Positions 18,823 through 27,081 of a DNA stretch of 64,000 nt are shown here, one piece after another. The notes below the pieces were generated by a model, which saw nothing but the letters and a program-made list of their open reading frames with translations, made no database searches and was not told the origin of the DNA. Location of the stretch: NCBI GenBank assembly GCA_045612105.1, contig JAZKYL010000062.1, forward strand, positions 17,798 to 81,797, read 5' to 3'. A program made the position numbers and the translations under genes. The number at the start of each line of letters is the position of its first letter. The stretch's first letter is position 1. The stretch comes from SVTX01 sp045612105 (lineage in GTDB: Bacteria; Bacillota; Clostridia; Oscillospirales; CAG-272).

Positions 18823-20046
18823 ATGACAAAGACAGAATCAAAGGGTGTGTATCAGCTATCAAACGGCACTTGGGGCTTTAGGTATGCTTTCTGGGTGGAC
18901 GGTAAGCAGAAGGACATCAAGCGCACGAAGGACGAGAATGGAAAACCATTCAAAACAGAGAGAGCGGCTACCAAAGCCAGAGAGGCAGCTGTTATCCAAG
19001 TTCAAGCCGAATTGCTTCAGCCACCCAAGACCGCAAAGAAAAGAATGACTGTGGAAGAGGTCTATGCCGAGTATTGCGAAAAGGGTCGGCATGGTAAAGC
19101 CTATGGCACTATACGAAAGCACGATACTTTGTGGAATCAGCACATCTCAAAAAAATATGGGAAGCGATACGTAGATGATATAAGCGTGGCCGAGATAGTG
19201 GATTATCTGAGTTTCCTTTATTATCAGGAAGGCAGGGCTTACGGATACGTGGAGTCATTCTTGAAAATGTTCTACCTTATCTTCGGACAAGCGTACTCAA
19301 GAAACTATCTTGACGTAGACACATATAATATGCTTTGCGTAAACAAGAACACAAAAATACATATGCCCAAAAGAAGAATCGACGACTACGACGAAACAGT
19401 ATCTTTCAGTGTACAAGAGACCGATTTGCTTGATGAGTATTTTAAAGGAACAAATGCAGAAACGGCTTATCTGCTTGGAAAATGTTGTGGCTTACGTGTT
19501 AGCGAATGTTATGGACTAAAATGGAGCAATGTTGACTTTGATAATGACTGCATTCATATTGAACAACAGATGCAGTATAACGAGGACGGTCTTATAACTC
19601 TAACTCCTTTAAAAACAAAAAACGCCCGGCGCACGCTATATATGAACTCTAGAATAAAGAGCCATCTATTAGCAGTTAAGGCGGAGATTGACAACGCTCC
19701 TGTTTCAATCACGAAACTGAGAAAGCAAAATCAGAAAATGATAATAGACATAAACGGAAAGTCTATCTCTTCCCTGCTACTTGTCAATACTCTCCCCGAC
19801 GGCAAGATACAAACTGTCAACTCGATGAAATATCACTCCAAAACTATCAAGGCAACTTTAGGAATCAACTTCAAGTATCACTATCTCCGCCATACCTACG
19901 GCACAAGACTTGCGGAACAAAACATACCTATGCACTTACTCTGTAATCAAATGGGACACGCCAGCAGTAAGGTTACAGAAAAGTATTATATTGCGGTATC
20001 GAAACATGGGACGGAGATTATTAAGGATAAGATTGAGGGGATATAG
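18823..20046 (+). CDS. Tyrosine recombinase / site-specific integrase (module I)
   Basis: 407 residues; AGGAGG lies 7 bases before the ATG. Residues 1-65 form a beta-rich arm-binding domain (GVYQLSNGTWGFRYAFWVDG...AATKAREAA), as in Tn916-type integrases. A core-binding SAM-like domain follows. The catalytic domain has GLRVSECYGLKW (first Arg), HYLRHTYGTR (His-x-x-Arg), MGHASSKVTEKYY (His and nucleophile Tyr). It should cut and join att DNA for element integration and excision. The rubrerythrin fragment just upstream is the likely attachment site. It is closely related to the integrase at 49658. A complete catalytic set suggests it is active. Confidence 0.92.
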   Translation: MTKTESKGVYQLSNGTWGFRYAFWVDGKQKDIKRTKDENGKPFKTERAATKAREAAVIQVQAELLQPPKTAKKRMTVEEVYAEYCEKGRHGKAYGTIRKHDTLWNQHISKKYGKRYVDDISVAEIVDYLSFLYYQEGRAYGYVESFLKMFYLIFGQAYSRNYLDVDTYNMLCVNKNTKIHMPKRRIDDYDETVSFSVQETDLLDEYFKGTNAETAYLLGKCCGLRVSECYGLKWSNVDFDNDCIHIEQQMQYNEDGLITLTPLKTKNARRTLYMNSRIKSHLLAVKAEIDNAPVSITKLRKQNQKMIIDINGKSISSLLLVNTLPDGKIQTVNSMKYHSKTIKATLGINFKYHYLRHTYGTRLAEQNIPMHLLCNQMGHASSKVTEKYYIAVSKHGTEIIKDKIEGI

Positions 20047-20146
20047 CGTGATAGCCTAAAAATGAAATTAAATATATAATTTCAAACCTTTATTTCAATT
20101 TTTGCCTGTTTTTTGAAATTAGTTCAAATATTTATTTCAATAACTA

Positions 20147-20175
20147 TTGATATTTTAAAATAATCGTGCTATAAT
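20147..20175 (+). promoter_or_regulatory. Promoter and TTTCAA repeats before the Fic gene
   Basis: TTGATA (20147-20152), 17 bases, TATAAT (20170-20175). The surrounding 110 bases hold repeated TATTTCAA/AATTTCAA units (at about 20079, 20091, 20133 and 20186) that could be operators for the Fic protein's own C-terminal winged helix. Confidence 0.6.
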
Positions 20176-20205
20176 ACGTATAGTAATTTCAATTTGGAGG
20201 TCCTT

Positions 20206-21339
20206 ATGAGTAAATCAGGAACACAAATATCCAATCTTTCGGGCGATGCGGCATACAAATCCTTCAGACCCGCACCACTGCCCCCGCAGCTTAATATAGA
20301 CGATGAGATGCTCTCGTATTTGACGGGCGCCACCAAAGCGCTCGCCACACTTGATGCCTTGGCAACACATATACCAAATATGAATTTGTTCGTTTCGATG
20401 TACGTTCGCAAGGAAGCATTGCTTTCCTCACAGATTGAGGGCACTCAAGCAACTCTTGAAGACGTGCTTGATCCATTGATTGAAAAAAATGCAAATCAAA
20501 ACGTTGCTGACGTTGTGAACTATATCAAAGCAACAGAATTTGCGCTTGACCGCATGAACTCATTGCCTCTTTGCAATCGCCTACTCAAAGAAACTCACGC
20601 GGTTTTGATGCAAGGCGTAAGAGGTCAGGAAAAGAATCCGGGCGAGTTCCGCATATCTCAAAATTGGATAGGCGCACAAGGTAGCTCAATCAAAAATGCT
20701 CGGTATATTCCGCCAAATCCTCAGGATATGATTGAAGCAATGTCTGACCTTGAAAAATATATAAATGAGGATGACTCACTTGATGTGCTTATCAAGTCTG
20801 CGTTGATCCACTATCAGTTCGAAACTATTCACCCTTTTCTTGATGGCAACGGTCGCGTAGGCAGACTTCTCATTACTCTGTTTCTTCTTGATAAACAGGC
20901 TTTGCATTATCCTGCTCTTTATATTTCTTATTACCTCAAGCTCAACCGCATTGAATATTACGATCGTATGAGCGAGGTCAGGGCCAAGGACAATTACGAG
21001 CAGTGGGTAAAGTTCTTTCTCCTTGCAATAAAGGAATCGGCAGAGGACGCGGTAGAAACAATTCAGAAGCTCAGTGCTCTGCACAATAAAAACATTTCGA
21101 TAATAGATAATATGGGACGGCAAACAAAAACTGCTCGTAAGATATTTGATTATCTTGAACAGAATCCTATTATTGATATAGGAAAAACAGCCACCGAGCT
21201 TGATATCTCCTTCAACACTGCATCAAGCTATATCAATCGTTTAGTGGACTCGGGCATACTCGTTCAAACAAACAACGCAGAGCGCAAGCGCGTTTTCGCA
21301 TATGAGGACTACCTTGCTATTCTTCGAAAAGACACCTAA
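20206..21339 (+). CDS. Fic-domain protein with C-terminal winged helix
   Basis: 377 residues from the ATG at 20206, chosen because GGAGG lies 5 bases upstream; an upstream TTG overlaps that site. The active-site loop HPFLDGNGRVGR is the canonical Fic HxFx(D/E)GNGRxxR motif, so AMP transfer from ATP to a target protein is likely. An N-terminal inhibitory helix motif (SSQIEGT) fits the (S/T)xxxE(G/N) consensus, so the protein is self-inhibited (class II). The last 75 residues form a helix-turn-helix (IGKTATELDISFNTASSYINRLV). It lies inside mobile module I but has no counterpart in module II, so it is an insertion. Roles as a toxin-like or regulatory module are possible; no antitoxin gene is visible. 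Confidence 0.88.
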   Translation: MSKSGTQISNLSGDAAYKSFRPAPLPPQLNIDDEMLSYLTGATKALATLDALATHIPNMNLFVSMYVRKEALLSSQIEGTQATLEDVLDPLIEKNANQNVADVVNYIKATEFALDRMNSLPLCNRLLKETHAVLMQGVRGQEKNPGEFRISQNWIGAQGSSIKNARYIPPNPQDMIEAMSDLEKYINEDDSLDVLIKSALIHYQFETIHPFLDGNGRVGRLLITLFLLDKQALHYPALYISYYLKLNRIEYYDRMSEVRAKDNYEQWVKFFLLAIKESAEDAVETIQKLSALHNKNISIIDNMGRQTKTARKIFDYLEQNPIIDIGKTATELDISFNTASSYINRLVDSGILVQTNNAERKRVFAYEDYLAILRKDT

Positions 21340-21344
21340 ACAAT

Positions 21345-21373
21345 CAGCCTGTGCTTCGGCACGGGCTTTTTTC
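21345..21373 (+). terminator. Intrinsic terminator after Fic gene
   Basis: AGCCTGTGC, loop TTCG, GCACGGGCT and a T6 run follow the Fic stop codon within about 15 bases. Confidence 0.8.
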
Positions 21374-21463
21374 TTTGAACTATCTGCTAAATTATATAGA
21401 ATGACAATATTTTGTCCTCTGTTGTCGTTCAAACAAATTACAGATAATAAGGATGAATTAATG

Positions 21464-21556
21464 ATGGAAATTAAAGAAAAGACTACTGAAAAAGCTCCGG
21501 CAAAAGTTGTCAGTAAGACAACTTTATTATTTATGTTTAATATTCAGCCCAAATAA
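21464..21556 (+). pseudogene. Truncated remnant of the module II 128-residue gene
   Basis: The first ~20 codons (MEIKEKTTEKAP.KVV.KTT) and the upstream 70 bases match the intact gene at 50977. The frame then jumps to sequence equivalent to about 52595 in module II and stops. Module I has therefore lost about 1.5 kb covering the rest of this gene, the 154-residue gene and the AT-rich block. Confidence 0.8.
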
Positions 21557-21627
21557 GTCTGATTATTTAATCACTATAGTCTAAATTTTGAACCATTGAT
21601 ATTCAAAAATTGAACTATATATTTTAA

Positions 21628-21660
21628 TACACCTGCGCCCCCAAACGCAGGTGTGTATCT
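21628..21660. terminator. Terminator of the winged-helix gene, module I
   Basis: ATACACCTGCG pairs with CGCAGGTGTGTAT around a short C-rich loop, immediately beyond the minus-strand stop at 21671. The same hairpin is at 52695-52722 in module II. Confidence 0.6.
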
Positions 21661-21670
21661 TTTATTGGGC

Positions 21671-22066
21671 TTAAAAAGATATTTCAAAATCTTCATCTTC
21701 AGTATCATCAGCTGTGTTAGAATGCAACTCGAAGTCGTCATGAAGCTTCTGAACTGCCCCGAGGTCAAACTTAAAATATCTTTTCTTAGGCATTCCATGA
21801 TACTTGACCTTAATGATGCCGTAGTTTTCAAGCTCTTTACAAGCCACTAATTGCTGATGCCTACTAAGTCCCGTGTTATAGTACATATTCTCCACCGTGC
21901 TGTAGAACCAACCGCCCGGCTGTAGTCCCTTGTGTTCTTTCCAATAGGTGTATTCAGAATAGATCTCTGATAACACAACCGCTGTGTTCACATTAAACCT
22001 TCTAATAAACGGACGAGGCAACCTCAAAAAATCACTCTTAAACATATTATCCAAATTTGCTTTCAT
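21671..22066 (-). CDS. Winged-helix DNA-binding protein, replication-organiser-like (module I)
   Basis: 131 residues. YWKEH, WFYSTVENMYYNTGLSRHQQLVACKELENYGIIKVKYHGMPKKRYFKF (in several blocks) has the pattern of winged-helix domains at the start of phage or plasmid replication organisers: a recognition helix with SRHQQ, then a beta-wing KKRYFKF. The C-terminus is acidic (DDTEDEDFE). It is about 90 percent identical to the gene at 52737 and divergent from a serine recombinase gene in both modules. A role in element replication or in controlling the recombinase is inferred. Confidence 0.65.
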   Translation of the reverse strand: MKANLDNMFKSDFLRLPRPFIRRFNVNTAVVLSEIYSEYTYWKEHKGLQPGGWFYSTVENMYYNTGLSRHQQLVACKELENYGIIKVKYHGMPKKRYFKFDLGAVQKLHDDFELHSNTADDTEDEDFEISF

Positions 22067-22311
22067 TTGCTTTTAGAGAGGGCCTTGAAAATTTATATTA
22101 TATAATAAACCCACTCCCCTTTCTTTATATAATACAGCAAATGGAAACACTTTTGATTTTGGTATAAATGCCCCACGATGAGCTTAATTCAGTATCAAAA
22201 CAAAGTTTGCAAAAGTTATACCGAAAGTTAGCGCCTAATTAGCAATAATACGACATAATTATAGCATCAAAAGAAACTAGAGAAAGATCTAATGCTAATC
22301 AGGAGGCCATT
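22067..22311. promoter_or_regulatory. Divergent control region, module I
   Basis: The 245 bases between the winged-helix and recombinase genes are largely conserved in module II (53133-53386), including CCCCACGATGAGCTTAAT, CAGTATCAAAACAAA and CATAATTATAGCATCAAAAG. Conservation of noncoding bases suggests shared operators, promoters or a resolution site for the serine recombinase. Confidence 0.5.
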
Positions 22312-23013
22312 ATGACAACATACGCTTATTGCAGAGTATCTACCACTCACCAAAAACTAAGTAGACAGATAACCAACATCACTTCTCTCTACCCTGCCGC
22401 CACTATCATTAAAGAATTCTACACAGGCACCAAGCAAGACCGCCCTAATTGGAACAAACTTATAAGTCAAATAAAAGCAGGAGACACCATCGTTTTCGAT
22501 AGCGTCAGCCGTATGAGTCGTAATGCCGATGAAGGCTTTAAGGATTATAAGATGCTCTATGAGTCAGGAGTAAACCTCATCTTTCTCAACGAACCACTCA
22601 TTAACACTTCCGTCTTTGACTCCACTAAGAACAATCTTCTCAATATTAATATAGAAACCGGTAATACTGCTGTTGATGATTTCTTCAAAGGTAACGTTCA
22701 ACTCATAAATAACTTTATGATGGCATTAGCCGAGCAGCAGATCAAAGCAGCCTTTGAGCAATCAGAGAAAGAAGTTACCGACCTTCACTCGCGTATTAGC
22801 CAAGGCATGAGAGAAGCTAAAAAGAACGGTGTCAAGATTGGTCTGCCTCAAGGTACTACCCTTACCACTAAGAAGTCAATAGACTGCAAAGCTATTATCA
22901 AGAAACACTCCAAAGACTTCGGCGGTAGCCTCGAGGATCCCGACGTCATCAAGCTTTGTGGCTGCTCGAGAAATAGTTATTATAAATATAAGCGAGAGCT
23001 TAAAATTAATTAA
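22312..23013 (+). CDS. Serine recombinase, resolvase/invertase family (module I)
   Basis: 233 residues with AGGAGG upstream. The N-terminus YAYCRVSTTHQKLSRQ holds the catalytic Ser in RVS; KQDRPNWNKLI, GDTIVFDSVSRMSRN supply the resolvase Arg motifs. The C-terminal part (DPDVIKLCGCSRNSYYKYKRELK) is a DNA-binding helix-turn-helix. The size matches small resolvases/invertases, not large serine integrases. About 93 percent identical to the copy at 53387. It may resolve element multimers or invert a segment; its site is probably in the divergent region upstream. Confidence 0.9.
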   Translation: MTTYAYCRVSTTHQKLSRQITNITSLYPAATIIKEFYTGTKQDRPNWNKLISQIKAGDTIVFDSVSRMSRNADEGFKDYKMLYESGVNLIFLNEPLINTSVFDSTKNNLLNINIETGNTAVDDFFKGNVQLINNFMMALAEQQIKAAFEQSEKEVTDLHSRISQGMREAKKNGVKIGLPQGTTLTTKKSIDCKAIIKKHSKDFGGSLEDPDVIKLCGCSRNSYYKYKRELKIN

Positions 23014-23112
23014 TAATAGATATCCTTGCCTTACTCAAGACAGTATGAACTCGAAGAATTTCTACGCGATAAATCCGAGTTTTGATAAGTAAGGATCTCA
23101 CGATATTTTATA

Positions 23113-23155
23113 ACAAAACCGCTCAGGCACAAGTCCCGAGCGGTTTTGTTTTCTC
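23113..23155. terminator. Bidirectional terminator at right edge of module I core
   Basis: AAAACCGCTC and GAGCGGTTTT flank a loop and are followed by GTTTTC. It separates the recombinase (+) from the sugar operon (-) ending at 23211. Confidence 0.8.
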
Positions 23156-23210
23156 GATTTGTTACTATTGAAAGAACTGTATCTCAAGCTCTCAATCCGA
23201 GTTCAAGAGG

Positions 23211-24086
23211 TTAGGTTTTGTTTAAATCTTCAATCATACGCTTCAAATTTTCAGCGCTTATCTCGACTGCCATCATCGTTTCCTCAATGCCTTCAAATTC
23301 AAGCGAGACGTAGCCGTCATAGCCCGATTTTTTGATGGCGGCAAGTATCTGATAGGTCGGCACGTCTCCGTGACCGAAGATGGTGGAGCGTTTAAAATTA
23401 CCGCCCCGTGTACGGCCGTAGCCCTTTCCGGGATCGTATGTCATACCGCTTTTTATAAAGGCATCCTTTGCGTGAACGAAGCAGATATGCGGAAGTAGCT
23501 TGGATACCGCCGTAGCGCAGTCCTCGTCGGCGCCTCCGAAATTGCCGATGTCACAAAGCAGACCGTAATTTTCGTGGTCTACCTGATACATCAATTCTTC
23601 AACGCGGTAGCTGTCCTGCATAATTCTTCCGTGATTCTCGGAGCAGACCTTAACTCCCTTCTCTTTTGCATAATCAGCAAGACGACGGACGTAAGGCGCG
23701 GCGATCTCAATGACCTTTTTGGGAGATTTAGAAGGCTCGTCACCTATAAATTTGTATGCGATGTCAAATCGCATAAGCGGAATTCCAAGCTCGCTTGCAA
23801 TATCCACCATTGAGCAAAGCCTTTCAAGCTCCTTTTCGGGCTCCGCGCAATACAGGCAGGAATCCACCGTAAAGATCGGCACCTCAAGTCCTTTTTCAAC
23901 TGCGTAAGTGTGCAGGGCTTTGGCATAGCTTGCCATGGTCTCACCCTTCGGCACAGCGGGATTGAATATCTGAAGCTCTACCGCATCAACGCCGAGAGCC
24001 TTTATGGTATCGATGACCTGATAATGATTCATTTTCTTGGCTATTACAAGACTCCAATAGCTATACAGACTGATACAAGATTTCAT
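23211..24086 (-). CDS. Sugar phosphate isomerase/epimerase-like TIM barrel
   Basis: 291 residues, xylose-isomerase-like / AP endonuclease family 2 fold. Metal-site candidates are in VCSENHG, LLCDIGNFGG, FVHAKDAF and YVSLEFEG near the end, the typical Glu-Asp-His-Glu order. It is the last gene of a six-gene minus-strand unit (29856 to 23211). With the neighbouring oxidoreductase and two other barrels it probably interconverts an oxidised or keto sugar released by the GH78 enzyme. The exact substrate cannot be read from the sequence. Confidence 0.8.
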   Translation of the reverse strand: MKSCISLYSYWSLVIAKKMNHYQVIDTIKALGVDAVELQIFNPAVPKGETMASYAKALHTYAVEKGLEVPIFTVDSCLYCAEPEKELERLCSMVDIASELGIPLMRFDIAYKFIGDEPSKSPKKVIEIAAPYVRRLADYAKEKGVKVCSENHGRIMQDSYRVEELMYQVDHENYGLLCDIGNFGGADEDCATAVSKLLPHICFVHAKDAFIKSGMTYDPGKGYGRTRGGNFKRSTIFGHGDVPTYQILAAIKKSGYDGYVSLEFEGIEETMMAVEISAENLKRMIEDLNKT

Positions 24087-24104
24087 TATGAGCCTTCCTT
24101 TCTT

Positions 24105-24938
24105 TTACTCAAAAATCTCGGATATGATATTTTCAATATATTCTCTCGATTGGATAATATCTCCGTCGCGGTCGGGGCGAGTGTACATTTCGTGCTCGAT
24201 AACAACGTCGCCCTTATATCCAAGCTCCTTAAGCTGAGTCAGGAGCCGTTTGAAATTCACTTTACCCTCACCGACAGGTGTTTGTTTGCCGCCATACTCT
24301 CCGAATTTAGCGGGGACTGCATCCTTTACATGAAATCCGGTAATTCGGGATCCAAGAAGCTCCATAGCATCACAGGGGTTAGTGGATCTGCCTCCGCTTA
24401 TAAGATTTGCGGGGTCAAAGTTTACTCCTACGTTATCAAGTCCTATTTCACTCATCATAATCGAAAGTGTCAGAGGAAGCTCCTCTCCCGTTTCAAAGGA
24501 GAAGGTCTGACCGCGCTCTTTAAGCTCGGCGCAAAGCTCCTTGAGAGCCTCGATCACGCCAATATGCGCCTCCGCAGTAGGATCATCGGGAATATATCCG
24601 GTGTGGGATATAATGTTTTTCACTCCAAGCTCATATGCAAATCGACCGCCTTTTTTCAGCTCCTCAAGCCTTTTTGCGCGGTATTCCTTTGGCACGAGAC
24701 CGAGAGTGGTGTATTTATCGGGATATTTCCATACCACCGGCTCGCTCCAACCGCACCAAAGGTCGGTGACGGTGAAATCAAGCTCGCTCAAGAGATTTTT
24801 CAGCGCCGAGAGATTTTCATCGGTGTAAAAATCCATATCCCATATCACAAGCTGACCGAAGTCGAAGCCAAGCGACTTGGCATGTCGTATTTTTGCCTCA
24901 TAATCTTCGGTTATATCAACTAAAAGTCCGACTTTCAT
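24105..24938 (-). CDS. Sugar phosphate isomerase/epimerase-like TIM barrel
   Basis: 277 residues. Metal-site candidates lie in FSFETGEE, GVNFDPANL, GFHVKDAV and DVVIEHEMY, in the order expected for this superfamily. GFHVKDAVPAKFGEYGG.QTPVGEG is typical of 3-dehydroshikimate/tagaturonate-type or inositol-pathway barrels. It is separated by 14 bases from the oxidoreductase upstream and 18 from the barrel downstream, so the three are almost certainly co-translated from one message. Confidence 0.8.
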   Translation of the reverse strand: MKVGLLVDITEDYEAKIRHAKSLGFDFGQLVIWDMDFYTDENLSALKNLLSELDFTVTDLWCGWSEPVVWKYPDKYTTLGLVPKEYRAKRLEELKKGGRFAYELGVKNIISHTGYIPDDPTAEAHIGVIEALKELCAELKERGQTFSFETGEELPLTLSIMMSEIGLDNVGVNFDPANLISGGRSTNPCDAMELLGSRITGFHVKDAVPAKFGEYGGKQTPVGEGKVNFKRLLTQLKELGYKGDVVIEHEMYTRPDRDGDIIQSREYIENIISEIFE

Positions 24939-24952
24939 AAGCTAACCTCGTT

Positions 24953-25960
24953 TTATTTTTCAATTTTTACAGGAATACCCATACCGTCGGCAGATTTTTC
25001 CTGAGCGCGCATAACGCTAACAACTTTCTTGGTCTCCTCGGGGGGACAGTGATCAAAGGGCTCGTCGTTTGCAAGCTGATTGGCGAAATATTCGATCTCG
25101 TCGCGATAGCCCGATTTTACGGCGCGATAGCGGTCGGAAAGGTTAGTCACAGAACCATCCGCATAGCTTACTGCTGAAAGCTCGGCATTCGCGCCCACCT
25201 TTCTGATAACGTAACCCTTTTCAAAGTTGATCCTTGTGTATCTGTGGTCGTGCTTGTTTTTAGGGATTCCCCAATCGCACCAGACGTGAACGAAAAGACC
25301 GTCATTATATATAAGATTGGAGCTTATCGAGCCATATCCCGTAAAATCGGGATCGCACTGCTTTGCAACAGTAGAGGTGCGGTCGGGAACACCGAAGAAC
25401 CAGTTGATAAGGTCGATGGTGTGCGCTTGGAGGTCAAGCATTGCGCTACCCGATCGCTTTTCATCAGCAAACCAGTTTTCAAAGCCCCACGTAGGCTTAC
25501 CGTCAGCCGCGGTAAAGAAAGCCGAAACGGGTTTTCCGAAGCTGCCTTCTTCTATGAATCTCTTCATAATGATCATATCCTTGCCAAATCGGCTGCACTG
25601 CGCTATCATAAGTCTCTTTCCGGTCTCTCGGGAGCACTCGATCATTCTGTCACAGTCCTCGACAGTCAATGCCATAGGCTTTTCGCAAAGGACGTTAAGT
25701 CCTGCCTTCATAAGCTTGATGGAATATTCCGCGTGAAGATAGGTAGGAATGCAAAGGCAAACGAAATCAAGCTCCTTTTCCGCTTCAAGCATATCGTCAA
25801 CGCTTGTATACAGTCTTTCTCCGTTATTCTTTTTGAGCATTTCGGGACGTATATCGCAAATGGCGACAAGCTCGATATCGACACCCTCTTCTTTAAACAT
25901 GGAAAACGCCGCTCTGTGCGCGTTTCCTATAAATCCGTTTCCTATAATTGCTGCTTTCAT
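24953..25960 (-). CDS. Gfo/Idh/MocA-family NAD(P)-dependent oxidoreductase
   Basis: 335 residues. The N-terminal Rossmann fold begins AAIIGNGFIGNAH; CEKPMAL is the family's conserved EKP motif with the catalytic Lys; DLQAHTIDLINWFFG supplies the Asp/His of the active site. These enzymes oxidise a hydroxyl on a sugar or inositol ring. Its place between two TIM-barrel isomerases suggests an oxidise-epimerise pathway for a released monosaccharide. Confidence 0.88.
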   Translation of the reverse strand: MKAAIIGNGFIGNAHRAAFSMFKEEGVDIELVAICDIRPEMLKKNNGERLYTSVDDMLEAEKELDFVCLCIPTYLHAEYSIKLMKAGLNVLCEKPMALTVEDCDRMIECSRETGKRLMIAQCSRFGKDMIIMKRFIEEGSFGKPVSAFFTAADGKPTWGFENWFADEKRSGSAMLDLQAHTIDLINWFFGVPDRTSTVAKQCDPDFTGYGSISSNLIYNDGLFVHVWCDWGIPKNKHDHRYTRINFEKGYVIRKVGANAELSAVSYADGSVTNLSDRYRAVKSGYRDEIEYFANQLANDEPFDHCPPEETKKVVSVMRAQEKSADGMGIPVKIEK

Positions 25961-25987
25961 TGTTTTTCTCCTTATAGTTGTTTGATC

Positions 25988-26857
25988 TCATATTCTTTTT
26001 GCTATTCTGAGTGCGGTTTGTGCAAGCTCGCGCTCAAGTCGGTCTCTTTCGTCTCCTACGGAAATGTCTTTCGGAACGCTTGTCTCCAATGACATACAGC
26101 CGTCAAAACCAATTTCCTTAAGGGCATTGCTGAAATCATCCCAATCCACATTACCAAGACCCGGACGAAGGTGCTGATCTCCTCTTCCGTCATTGTCGTG
26201 AACGTGAAGCGCACCCAGATATTCCTTGCCCAACATTCTTACCATTTCGGCAGGATTTTCACCGCAAAAGTTAGCATGTCCGGTGTCAAGGCAAACCTTA
26301 AACATATCGCTCCCTGTTTCCGAATTCATTCTTTTTGCCATTTCAAGACACTGCGTCGTATTATTGATAGGCATGGCGGGAAAGGGCAGATTTTCTATGT
26401 CAATATATCTGACACCGTATGCCTTTGCCTCCTCGTAGAGCCTTTTCATAAATTCAGCGTTTATGTTTCTTTGCTCCTCTGGATCCTTGTCGCTGTTTAC
26501 TCCGAAGGGCATTATCGCGTGCATAACGAAGTGAGTCGCGCCGATATATCCTGCTCCGCGGATGGCCTTGAGGAATTGTTCAAGTCTTTCGTCTATTTCC
26601 TCCGGAGTGCCTTCGCGGGGGGGATAGCGCCAGGGGGAGTGTACCTGCCAAGCAATTATATCCTCAGATTCCATAATGGCTCTGTTTTTGAGAATTTCCG
26701 CTTTGAATTTTTCTTCGGGAAGATTGAAGAAATTGGTATCGGTATTTACGAAATAGCCGATATCATAACATTCGTAGCCCTGCTCGTGAGCGCGTTTGGC
26801 ACCCTCGCTGATGCCGTAGTAGCGAGTGTAGTTCCCATCTTGAATTCCTATTTTCAT
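25988..26857 (-). CDS. Sugar phosphate isomerase/epimerase-like TIM barrel
   Basis: 289 residues, third barrel of the operon. Metal ligands are likely in YIDIENLP, VCLDTGHANFCG, ALHVHDNDG and CMSLETS. LDTGHAN and HVHDNDG are hallmarks of the xylose-isomerase-like superfamily. It is separated from the GH78 gene by 224 bases that hold two copies of a dispersed 14-bp repeat and a hairpin, so it may have its own promoter. Confidence 0.82.
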   Translation of the reverse strand: MKIGIQDGNYTRYYGISEGAKRAHEQGYECYDIGYFVNTDTNFFNLPEEKFKAEILKNRAIMESEDIIAWQVHSPWRYPPREGTPEEIDERLEQFLKAIRGAGYIGATHFVMHAIMPFGVNSDKDPEEQRNINAEFMKRLYEEAKAYGVRYIDIENLPFPAMPINNTTQCLEMAKRMNSETGSDMFKVCLDTGHANFCGENPAEMVRMLGKEYLGALHVHDNDGRGDQHLRPGLGNVDWDDFSNALKEIGFDGCMSLETSVPKDISVGDERDRLERELAQTALRIAKRI

Positions 26858-27081
26858 TTTTAGGCTCCTTTCTGAATCTGTAAAAGGTTTTTTATCAAAT
26901 TTTGATTTATCGGCCGTACTTTCTTTGAAAAGAAAGTAGGCAAAGAAACTTCAATTATCGTGTGACGTTGAATTAGATTTGATGCATTTCTCTCGATAGT
27001 GGAATCTTTTCAAATTTTGATTTGTCGGGGAGGCGAATCATAGCTTCGCACCGTAAACGGTGCGACAAATCGCAATTTATC
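26858..27081. repeat. Repeat-bearing spacer within the sugar operon
   Basis: It contains TCAAATTTTGATTT at 26894-26907 and again at 27010-27023, and a hairpin CTTTCTTTGAAAAGAAAG at about 26930-26947. Nothing coding is seen. The repeats also occur at 31.2, 42.5 and 63.9 kb. Confidence 0.6.
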
